NCBI GenBank assembly: GCA_017999215.1
Contig: JAGOBQ010000020.1
Span: forward strand, 1 to 17,505
Length of the DNA stretch: 17,505 bases
Direction of reading: 5' to 3'
Source of the DNA: Thermoanaerobaculia bacterium
Lineage (GTDB): Bacteria; Acidobacteriota; Thermoanaerobaculia; UBA5066
Shown here: in pieces, positions 8,114-14,155 of the stretch
Layout of the letters: each line of letters opens with the position of its first letter
Numbering within the stretch: position 1 is the first letter of the stretch
Position numbers and translations under genes: made by a program
The notes under the pieces: generated by a model
Databases searched by the model: none
Seen by the model: the letters and a program-made list of their open reading frames with translations, nothing else
Told to the model about the DNA's origin: nothing

Positions 8114-8593
8114 ATGAACCGTCGCTCCCTCTTCTGGCTCGTCGTCGTCGCCGCCGTCGCGCTCTGGCTCTGGAAGACGGGGAAGGTCTCGAAGGGGGGG
8201 GCGGAGATCCGTACGTCGTCGGCGGGAACGAGCGTCGGCGCCCCCTCGGCCGCGGGAGAGGCCTGTCTCTTCGCCGCGGAGGAGGCGAGCCGCCTCACGC
8301 AGGAGGCCGCGGACGTCCTCCTTCGGTCGCCGAACGACCCCGCGGCGTTCTCGGCGGCGTCGGAGAGGGCCTCCGGGGCGATCGCCTCGGCCGAGGGGCG
8401 CTGCGGAGGCGGATCCTCGGCAGGCGAGCAGAAGGCGACGGAGGAGGCGCGGGCCGCGCTCTCGGAGATGCGCGGCTTGCTCTCGGACTTCGCCGGAGCG
8501 CTCTCCGGCTCCGGGAGCGCCTCGGACGCACCCCGCAGGCGTGAGACGATCGACCAGCGGCTCGACGCCGCGCGCGCGGCCCTCCGGGGCTGA
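8114..8593 (+). CDS. Small membrane-anchored helical protein, unknown function
   Basis: The 159-residue product opens with MNRRSLFWLVVVAAVALWLW, a basic start followed by one transmembrane helix without a clear cleavage site, so it is probably an N-terminally anchored periplasmic protein. The rest is Ala/Ser/Glu-rich and helical, with only two cysteines (C51 and C97) that could form a disulfide bridging two helices. No family recognised. GGAGG at 8104-8108 lies 5 bases before the ATG. It follows the two exported proteins on the same strand after a 141-base gap containing a hairpin, and precedes kal by 33 bases, so it may be the last member of the exported-protein group or the first gene of a kal transcript. 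Confidence 0.75.
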   Translation: MNRRSLFWLVVVAAVALWLWKTGKVSKGGAEIRTSSAGTSVGAPSAAGEACLFAAEEASRLTQEAADVLLRSPNDPAAFSAASERASGAIASAEGRCGGGSSAGEQKATEEARAALSEMRGLLSDFAGALSGSGSASDAPRRRETIDQRLDAARAALRG

Positions 8594-8626
8594 GCCGCCG
8601 GAGCCGGGTCGGAGTACGCGAACGAG

Positions 8627-9049
8627 GTGCACGAGTTGAACGAAGAGCGCAAACCCGGGGAAGGCCTGAAGGTCGTCATCCGACTCCGGATGTCGAGCCA
8701 CGATGCTCACTACGGCGGGAACCTCGTCGACGGGGCCCGGATGCTCGGCCTGTTCGGAGACGTGGCGACGGAGCTCCTGATCCGGCTGGACGGCGACGAG
8801 GGGCTGTTCCGGGCCTACGACTCCGTCGACTTCCTCGCGCCGGTCTACGCGGGGGACTACATCGAGGCGGAGGGGACGATCTCCGCCGTCGGGAACACGA
8901 GCCGGAAGATGGCCTTCGAGGCGCGCAAGGTGATCCGCTCGGCGCCCGAGGTGAACGACTCCGCGGCCGAGATCCTCGAGCCCCCCGTCGTCGTCTGCCG
9001 CGCGACGGGGACGTGCGTCACCCCGAAGGAGAAGCAGCGCCGCAGGTAG
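8627..9049 (+). CDS. kal: 3-aminobutyryl-CoA ammonia-lyase
   Basis: Kal removes ammonia from 3-aminobutyryl-CoA to give crotonyl-CoA in anaerobic lysine fermentation. It is a small hotdog-fold enzyme related to beta-alanyl-CoA ammonia-lyase. The 140-residue product carries the family core almost without gaps: RMSSHDAHYGGNLVDGARML, GDVATELLI, FLAPVYAGDY and the C-terminal VVVCRATGTCVTPKE. These match Kal more closely than the beta-alanyl-CoA enzyme as I remember them. Length is normal for the family. The GTG at 8627 is listed; a TTG at 8636 has a better-placed GAGGTG 6 bases upstream and may be the true start. None of the other lysine-fermentation genes (kamA, kamD/E, kdd, kce) is adjacent, so its pathway here is uncertain. 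Confidence 0.82.
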   Translation: MHELNEERKPGEGLKVVIRLRMSSHDAHYGGNLVDGARMLGLFGDVATELLIRLDGDEGLFRAYDSVDFLAPVYAGDYIEAEGTISAVGNTSRKMAFEARKVIRSAPEVNDSAAEILEPPVVVCRATGTCVTPKEKQRRR

Positions 9050-9059
9050 CGGATTCCGC

Positions 9060-9087
9060 GACTCGGGGCGCGGCCGCGCCCCGGGTC
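9060..9087. terminator. Perfect GC palindrome between convergent genes
   Basis: Positions 9064-9083 read CGGGGCGCGGCCGCGCCCCG, a perfect 20-base palindrome, extended by GAC/GTC pairs after one T-G mismatch. It fills the 49-base gap between kal and the cytochrome gene, which are transcribed toward each other, so a bidirectional terminator is the likely role. There is no T-run on either side. Confidence 0.55.
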
Positions 9088-9098
9088 GCCGCCCGGCG

Positions 9099-9560
9099 TC
9101 AGTGGCAGCTCCTGCAGAGCTGGCCGCGGTCGTTCTTCATCACGAGGAGTCTCGTCGGGTGCGGCCCCCTCCGCGGGGCGAGCCGGTCGACGAGGCTCCG
9201 CGAAGTCCAGGCCGTCTCTCGCTGCCGCGGCACCGTCACGTCGTGACACGTGGAGCACGTCATCGTGCCCTCTTTCGTCAGGAGGAGCGGCGCGCGCACC
9301 CCCGGAGCTCGGACGCCGCACGGGTGGTGCGTTTCGAGGTCGTCGTGGCACGTCGCGCAGTGGGAGGCGCAGGGGCGGGAGAGCCGCGCCTGGAGCAGCT
9401 CGGATTCGGAGGGCGCGTGACACCTCGAGCAGGCGTCGAGTCGCCAGGTCGGGTGGGGCGGGAGTGAAGCGCCGTTCCCCGCCGGGGCCGTCGCGGCGAA
9501 CGGTGCGGCTGCGAGGGACAGGGCGATCAGGGTGAGTCGGGCGGCCGGGAGGAGCGGCAT
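9099..9560 (-). CDS. Periplasmic tetrahaem c-type cytochrome
   Basis: The 153-residue product has a signal peptide (about residues 1-27) and four haem c attachment motifs: CSRCH (44-48), CATCH (68-72), CSTCH (102-106) and CRSCH (149-153). The last motif forms the extreme C-terminus. Free histidines, such as the pair at 78-79 and H134, could supply distal ligands for six-coordinate haems. An electron-transfer role in the periplasm is expected from the motifs; the exact partner is not. The gene starts 11 bases after the porin-like gene on the same strand, and an iron-type operator lies upstream of this operon, so the cytochrome probably works with that outer-membrane protein. The ATG at 9560 has AAGG 8 bases upstream. 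It is shorter than MtrA or PioA-type decahaem cytochromes. Confidence 0.88.
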   Translation of the reverse strand: MPLLPAARLTLIALSLAAAPFAATAPAGNGASLPPHPTWRLDACSRCHAPSESELLQARLSRPCASHCATCHDDLETHHPCGVRAPGVRAPLLLTKEGTMTCSTCHDVTVPRQRETAWTSRSLVDRLAPRRGPHPTRLLVMKNDRGQLCRSCH

Positions 9561-9571
9561 CTCGATGTCCT

Positions 9572-10717
9572 TCAGAACGAAACGACGGCCTGGACGAGCC
9601 AGGCGTCCCGGGCGGGGCCGCCCGCGCCCCGGGCGGCCGGCGGAGCATCCACCGTGCGTCGGTACTCGGCCTTGAGCGCAAATCGGCCGGGGAGGGCGGC
9701 GTTCGCGCCGGCGGTGAGCCGGGCCGTCCTTCCCGCAGCGTCCGCCTCGTCGTCCGCGGCGTCGACCGAGTCGTAGCGCGCGTACGGGGTCAGGACGACA
9801 CCGCCGACCGGCTCGCCCGCCTCGACGGACGCCGTCAGGTGCCAGCCGCCGCGGACCGAGCGCCCGGGGCGATCCGCGGCCGGGCGCTCGTCGGTCCTCA
9901 CGAACTCGCCTCGGAGGGAGACGGGGCCGGAGCGGAGCTGCAGGTCGAGGGCGACGGCGGTTCGCTCCGTCCGCCCGGCGCCGTCGACGTCGTGGAGGAG
10001 GGAGATGCCCGCCTCGAAGAGACCGACACGGGGCGGGAAGCGGAAAGGGACGTCGAACGGCGCAACGGAGAAGCGGCCGCCGAAGGCGTTGCCGGACCCC
10101 GCGCCGCGCAGCGCATAGAGCGTGTAGCCGAACGTACCGTCGTTGCCGAGGAGGCGAAGACCGACGTCGTTCTCGCCGCCGTCCATCAGCTCCTCGGTCG
10201 TCAAGGGTGCGCTCGCTTCGACCCGGTCTTTCGCGGCGAAGAGCTGCCAGTCGTTTCCGAACGGGACGTCGAAGCGGCCGAGCTGGACGTGGAGCCCCTT
10301 CTCGACGGGGTGCCGGCCGCGCGGCGCGACGAGCCCTCCGAGGAGGTGAACGTCGATGAAGCCGACCGCGAGCTCTGTCCCTTCGTCGTTCACGACGAGA
10401 GCCGCCGCGACCTGCACGTTCCTGCCGAGCTCCCGGGCGAGGTCCAGCTCGAAGTTCCCGATCGCGAAGACGTTCTCCTCGCTCCGGCGGTCCCGGGCGG
10501 TCACGTCGAAGAAGCCGGAAAGCGAAAGCCCCCGCAGGAGCGAAGCGAGTCCCCCCTCGCTCTCCCGCCGGTCCGCGTCGGGAGGCCCCGGAGCGCCGGC
10601 CGTCGCGGGCGGAGACGCCGGAGCCTCGCCCGGCGCCGAAGCGAGCAGCGGAAGGGCCGCCGTCGTGAGCGACAACCCGAGCGCGGCGAGCCGGAGCGTC
10701 CCGGAGGGTCCGTCCAA
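9572..10717 (-). CDS. Porin-like outer-membrane beta-barrel protein
   Basis: The 381-residue product has a signal peptide (about residues 1-28) and a Pro/Ala-rich spacer (30-50). A long series of alternating hydrophobic strands separated by charged turns runs from about residue 63 to the end. It finishes in VVSF, the terminal phenylalanine typical of outer-membrane barrels. LGRFDVPFGND (146-156) resembles the strand-turn motif of phosphate-selective or OprO/P-like porins. The start is a TTG at 10717 with GGAG 8 bases upstream, 19 bases after the Cys-rich protein gene. Followed at once by a tetrahaem cytochrome, it could form a porin-cytochrome pair for electron exchange across the outer membrane, or simply admit a metal ligand; both are inference. 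Confidence 0.78.
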   Translation of the reverse strand: MDGPSGTLRLAALGLSLTTAALPLLASAPGEAPASPPATAGAPGPPDADRRESEGGLASLLRGLSLSGFFDVTARDRRSEENVFAIGNFELDLARELGRNVQVAAALVVNDEGTELAVGFIDVHLLGGLVAPRGRHPVEKGLHVQLGRFDVPFGNDWQLFAAKDRVEASAPLTTEELMDGGENDVGLRLLGNDGTFGYTLYALRGAGSGNAFGGRFSVAPFDVPFRFPPRVGLFEAGISLLHDVDGAGRTERTAVALDLQLRSGPVSLRGEFVRTDERPAADRPGRSVRGGWHLTASVEAGEPVGGVVLTPYARYDSVDAADDEADAAGRTARLTAGANAALPGRFALKAEYRRTVDAPPAARGAGGPARDAWLVQAVVSF

Positions 10718-10736
10718 GTCAGCGGCTCCCTCGGCG

Positions 10737-10958
10737 TCAGGGTCGGGCGATCCCCGTGTCGGAAGGAGACGAGGGGTCGGCGGCCGGTCGCGGCGGCGCT
10801 CCGGACGCGGTGGCGGCGCCGCACCGGGACGCGAGGGCGCACCCGTCGCAACCGGAGGCGCAGGAAGCTCCGGAGGGTCTTGCGATCCGCCGCCAGACGG
10901 AGCGGGCGATCCCGGCGAGTGCGGCGAGGACGATGGCGACGGCGAGGACCGTGTCCAC
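10737..10958 (-). CDS. FeoB-associated-type Cys-rich membrane protein
   Basis: The 73-residue product begins with a single transmembrane helix (VDTVLAVAIVLAALAGIARS), followed by a basic segment and a cysteine cluster CASGCDGCALASRC (C33, C37, C40, C46), then a Pro/Ser tail. This is the layout of the small Cys-rich proteins usually encoded with the ferrous-iron transporter FeoB. No feoB lies in the window, though a FeoA domain is present in the neighbouring regulator. The GTG at 10958 is chosen because the family starts at this helix; the upstream open frame runs into the promoter. GAGG lies about 9 bases upstream. It is the first gene of the predicted iron-regulated operon with a leader of about 115 bases, and a metal-binding role near the membrane is inferred. 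Confidence 0.7.
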   Translation of the reverse strand: MDTVLAVAIVLAALAGIARSVWRRIARPSGASCASGCDGCALASRCGAATASGAPPRPAADPSSPSDTGIARP

Positions 10959-11079
10959 GGACGGGTCCCTCAGCGGCGGTCCCGGCCGGTCGAACGGTCC
11001 CGGGACGGGACGCGCCGAGGAGCGAGCGGAGCGGAGAGGCGGCGGCCGGGGTGACCGGCCGTCCTGCGTTCGGGAGCAT

Positions 11080-11108
11080 GTGTTAGAGGCATCTAACTCT
11101 CCGGTCAA
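11080..11108 (-). promoter_or_regulatory. Predicted promoter of the Cys-rich/porin/cytochrome operon
   Basis: On the minus strand, TTGACC (11108-11103) and TAACAC (11085-11080) are 17 bases apart. A T-run immediately ahead of the -35 hexamer (A7 on the plus strand, 11107-11113) could help as an UP-like element. The operator palindrome occupies the spacer and part of the -10. Confidence 0.55.
11082..11097. promoter_or_regulatory. Predicted DtxR-family operator 2, ahead of the Cys-rich/porin/cytochrome operon
   Basis: GTTAGA-GGCA-TCTAAC is a perfect palindrome with 6-base arms and a 4-base spacer. The same arms and spacing occur ahead of the regulator gene. It lies between and over the hexamers of the minus-strand promoter at 11080-11108, so binding would block RNA polymerase. 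Confidence 0.75.
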
Positions 11109-11123
11109 AAAAAGGGGAGGCGG

Positions 11124-11840
11124 TCACGAGGCGCCGCGGACGAGGACGCGATCGGCCTCGGAACGGCGGAGGGAGAGGCGCGCGCCCTGGCAGCGGATCC
11201 GGAACGGATGGCCGCCCGAGCCCGCTCGCTCCACGTCGACCTTCGTCTCGGGGAGGAGCCCCATGTCGAGGAGGCGCTGGCGGAGGGCGCCCGTCGCGGC
11301 GACACGGGTGACGACGGCGCTCTGGCCGGGCGCGAGGCTGGCGAGGCTCGCCCCGCTCTCCTGCGCGGGGACGCTGCAACGGGCGCAGTCGGGCGAGGCG
11401 TCGCCGCACGGGTGGTCGTCTCCGGGTCGCGCCCCGGATGGGCACTGTCCGAAGGCGCCGGCGGAGGCGGGACGTGAGCCGAGGAACTCGAAGAAGCGGA
11501 CGAGGCGGTCGGTCGCCTCGTCGGTCAGGGCGTGCTCGAGCGAGCAGGCCTGCTCGCTCGCGGCGTGCGGCGACATGCCGAGGATCTCCTCGAAGAACCG
11601 GGTCAGGAGGCGATGGCGGCTCAGGACGCGACGCGCGGACTCCTCTCCCTTCGGGGTGAGGCGGATGTGCTCGCGGCGCGCGTAGTCCACGAGGCCGGCG
11701 AGGCCGAGCTTTCCGAGGGCGATCGAGACCGTCGCGGCCTTTACGCCGCGGGTCCGGGCGATGTCCCGCACGCGCGCGGCGCCGTGCTCCTGGACGAGGA
11801 GGTAGATCGTCTCGAGGTAGTCCTCGAGCGGCTCGCTCAT
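11124..11840 (-). CDS. DtxR/MntR-family metal-responsive repressor fused to a FeoA domain
   Basis: The 238-residue product has three parts. An N-terminal winged helix (about 1-65) starts EPLEDYLETIYLL, with recognition region VKAATVSIALGKL. The metal-binding dimerisation domain follows, with the family motif EQACSLEHALTDEA (C99, E102, H103). A linker with C133, C145, C152 and C155 leads to a C-terminal FeoA/SH3-like domain from about residue 168 (LAPGQSAVVTRV, LLDMGLLPETKVDV). DtxR-type proteins repress iron or manganese genes when metal is bound. I prefer the ATG at 11840; an ATG at 11873 lies inside the operator and would need an almost leaderless transcript. Identical palindromes at its own promoter and ahead of the downstream operon suggest autorepression plus control of the other three genes. 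Confidence 0.9.
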   Translation of the reverse strand: MSEPLEDYLETIYLLVQEHGAARVRDIARTRGVKAATVSIALGKLGLAGLVDYARREHIRLTPKGEESARRVLSRHRLLTRFFEEILGMSPHAASEQACSLEHALTDEATDRLVRFFEFLGSRPASAGAFGQCPSGARPGDDHPCGDASPDCARCSVPAQESGASLASLAPGQSAVVTRVAATGALRQRLLDMGLLPETKVDVERAGSGGHPFRIRCQGARLSLRRSEADRVLVRGAS

Positions 11841-11872
11841 CGGGGCCGTGGCAGCCTCCCGTGTGGCCTTCA

Positions 11873-11892
11873 TTGTTAGAAGTGTCTAACAA
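11873..11892. promoter_or_regulatory. Predicted DtxR-family operator 1, autoregulatory
   Basis: TTGTTAGA-AGTG-TCTAACAA is a perfect palindrome with 8-base arms and a 4-base spacer. It overlaps the -10 and start region of the regulator's own promoter. The core GTTAGA-N4-TCTAAC is identical to the site at 11082-11097, and the TTAG/CTAA character resembles known DtxR/IdeR boxes. Confidence 0.8.
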
Positions 11893-11910
11893 CGACCGGC
11901 CCGGGGTCAA
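11883..11910 (-). promoter_or_regulatory. Predicted promoter of the DtxR-FeoA regulator
   Basis: On the minus strand, TTGACC (11910-11905) and TAGACA (11888-11883) are 16 bases apart. Transcription would start near 11876, giving about 35 bases of leader to the preferred ATG at 11840. The operator covers the -10 and the start. Confidence 0.55.
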
Positions 11911-12139
11911 GCGCGCTCTCGGATCGGACGCCGGGCCGTCGGGAGGATCCGGCGGCGCCCGCGGATGGCGAGGGAGCGCCTCGAAGGTCTAACATGACCC
12001 GTTGCGGCGGGCCGGCCTCCGGCGCGGCCGCAGGGAGGCGACGGTTGCGGAAGGCCTCCGGCCGGGTCCGGGACGACGAATCGACGGGCCGCCTCGGAGC
12101 GGTCCGCCGCGCGCTCGGGATCTCCCGCGAGGCGCGCGC

Positions 12140-14152
12140 GTGAGCCCCGGCTGGCGGACGGCCCTCGTGACGACGCTCAAGGAGCGCTGCCGCGTCTGCT
12201 TCGCCTGCGTGCGCGAGTGCCCGGCCAAGGCGATCCGGATCTCGGGGCGGCAGGCGGAGGTGATCCCGGAGCGCTGCATCGCGTGCGGCAACTGCGTGAG
12301 GGTCTGCAGCCAGGGGGCGAAGCAGGCCGTCCGCTCGATCGCCCAGGTCGAGGAGCTCCTCGCCTCGCGCGTGCCGGTCGCCGCCTGCATCGCGCCGAGC
12401 TTTCCGGCCGAGTTCCCGGAGCTCCCCGCTCCGCGGCTCGTCGGCGCGGTCCGCGCGCTCGGCTTCTCGTTCGTCCAGGAGGTCGCGTTCGGCGCCGACC
12501 TCGTCGCCCGCCGCTATCGCGAGCTCCTCGGCGAGCCCGGACGGCGATACGTCGCGACGACCTGTCCCGCCGTCGTGAGCTACATCGAGCGCTACCACCC
12601 GAGCCTCGTCGGGATCCTGGCGCCCGTCGTCTCGCCGATGGTGGCGACGGCGCGCGTCCTGCGGCGCCTCCACGGACCAGAGCTCGGCATCGTCTTCGTC
12701 GGTCCCTGCATCGCGAAGAAGGGCGAGGACCGCTGGCCCGGCGCCGATCCCGGAGTCGACGAGGTCCTCACGTTCGAGGAGCTCCGCGAGATGTGGCGCC
12801 AGAAGGGGATCGACCCCGCCGGCGCGGCGCCCGCGGAGTTCGATCCGCCGCGGGCCGGGAGCGGTGCGATCTTCCCCGTGAGCCGCGGGATGCTCCAGGC
12901 GGCCGGCGTTCCGGAGGACCTGACGCTCGGCGAGGTCGTCTCGGCGGACGGGCGGAGCGCCTTCGTCGACGCCGTCAAGGAGCTCGAGTCGGGCGACCTC
13001 GACGGCGCGACGCGCCTCCTCGAGCTCCTCTGCTGCAACGGCTGCGTGATGGGCTCGGGAATGACGTCGACCGCCCCGCTCTACAAGCGACGGGCCCTCG
13101 TGACGCGGGCGGCGCGGGAGCGCCTTCGGGAGCTTGACGAGGGGGAGTGGGAGGCCGAGATGAGCACGTTCGCCGACCTCGACCTCGGGCGCTCCTTCTT
13201 CGCCCGCCCGGTCACGGTCTCGACGGCGACCGGAGCGGACGTCGCGGAGATCCTGACGCGGATGGGAAAGCAGTCGGCGGCCGACGAGCTGAACTGCGGG
13301 GCCTGCGGCTACGACACCTGCCGGGAGCACGCGGCCGCGGTCCACTCCGGCCTCGCCGAGTCGGAGATGTGCCTTCCCTTCACGATCGACCAGCTTCGGA
13401 ACGCGGTCCGCGAGATCGCGGTCTCTCACGACCAGCTCGCCTCGGCCCAGCAGGCGCTCATGCACTCCGAGCGGCTCGCGAGCATGGGCCAGCTCGCCGC
13501 GGGGATCGCCCACGAGGTGAACAACCCCCTCGGCGTCGTCCTCCTCTACTCCCACCTCCTTCTCGAAGGGGTGCCGGAGGGCTCCGCGCTCCGGGGAGAC
13601 CTCGAGACGGTCGCTTCGGAGGCGGACCGCTGCAAGAAGATCGTCTCCGGACTCCTCGACTTCGCCCGGCAGAACAAGGTCTCTCTTTCGCGAACGACCG
13701 TCGACGACCTCGTGGCGCAGAGCGTCCGAGGGGTCGTCGTGCCCGAGCGGGTCGTCGTCGAGGTCGAGCACGAGGACCCCGGGCTCGTCGTCGAGCTCGA
13801 CCGCGACCAGATCGTCCAGGTCGTCGCGAACCTCGTCCGCAACGCGGCCGAGGCGATGCCGGGCGGCGGGACGGTCATCGTGAGGACGCGGGCGGTGGCC
13901 GGCTCCCTCGTCCTCTCGGTCACCGACGGCGGCACGGGGATCTCGAAGGAGAACCTCTCCCGCGTCTTCGAGCCCTTCTTCACGACGAAGCCGATCGGGA
14001 AGGGGACGGGGCTCGGGCTGCCGGTGAGCTACGGGATCGTGAAGATGCATCGTGGAGACATCGACGTCGTCTCGAACGCCGACCCCGCAGCCGGACCGAC
14101 GGGGACGGTCCTGACCGTGCGGCTCCCGCTGCGCGGGACGCGGGGCGCCTGA
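12140..14152 (+). CDS. [FeFe]-hydrogenase-like sensor histidine kinase
   Basis: The 670-residue product has five parts: a ferredoxin-type domain with two [4Fe-4S] motifs (C17/20/23/27 and C46/49/52/56); a hydrogenase H-cluster domain (about 78-335); a second Fe-S domain (C386, C389, C394, C411; PF04060 type); a HisKA domain with HEVNNPL (H459); and a HATPase with NLVRNAAEAM, DGGTGI, FEPFFTTK and GTGLGL. The H-cluster loops are recognisable as TTCP (C142), GPCIAKK (C190) and LLCCNGC (C298, C302). The proton-relay cysteine of catalytic enzymes (TSCCP) is threonine here, while the ligand cysteines remain, as expected for a sensory rather than catalytic protein. It probably senses hydrogen or redox state. 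The GTG at 12140 has GAGG 7 bases upstream; the upstream open frame to 12002 has no domain. The next kinase gene starts 3 bases after its stop. Confidence 0.9.
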   Translation: MSPGWRTALVTTLKERCRVCFACVRECPAKAIRISGRQAEVIPERCIACGNCVRVCSQGAKQAVRSIAQVEELLASRVPVAACIAPSFPAEFPELPAPRLVGAVRALGFSFVQEVAFGADLVARRYRELLGEPGRRYVATTCPAVVSYIERYHPSLVGILAPVVSPMVATARVLRRLHGPELGIVFVGPCIAKKGEDRWPGADPGVDEVLTFEELREMWRQKGIDPAGAAPAEFDPPRAGSGAIFPVSRGMLQAAGVPEDLTLGEVVSADGRSAFVDAVKELESGDLDGATRLLELLCCNGCVMGSGMTSTAPLYKRRALVTRAARERLRELDEGEWEAEMSTFADLDLGRSFFARPVTVSTATGADVAEILTRMGKQSAADELNCGACGYDTCREHAAAVHSGLAESEMCLPFTIDQLRNAVREIAVSHDQLASAQQALMHSERLASMGQLAAGIAHEVNNPLGVVLLYSHLLLEGVPEGSALRGDLETVASEADRCKKIVSGLLDFARQNKVSLSRTTVDDLVAQSVRGVVVPERVVVEVEHEDPGLVVELDRDQIVQVVANLVRNAAEAMPGGGTVIVRTRAVAGSLVLSVTDGGTGISKENLSRVFEPFFTTKPIGKGTGLGLPVSYGIVKMHRGDIDVVSNADPAAGPTGTVLTVRLPLRGTRGA

Positions 14153-14155
14153 GCC

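Noticed and set aside
7983..8117. A 44-residue GTG frame between two exported-protein genes
   Set aside because: Translation signals look good but the product is Arg/Pro-rich and the frame contains a strong hairpin, which better explains the gap. It is kept only as part of a finding.
11107..11120. The A7/T7 tract after the regulator gene as an intrinsic terminator
   Set aside because: No adequate GC stem precedes the T-run on the minus strand. Its position against the -35 hexamer suits an upstream promoter element better.
11988..11993. A TCTAAC half-site ahead of the hydrogenase-like sensor gene
   Set aside because: The matching GTTAGA arm four bases away is absent (GCCTCG instead), so I do not count it as a third operator.
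11994..12143. A 49-residue ATG frame ending in a GTGA overlap with the sensor kinase start
   Set aside because: The product is Arg-rich and without structure, there is no Shine-Dalgarno sequence, and TAACAT at 11990-11995 could equally be a -10 element. Without conservation data it cannot be called a gene.
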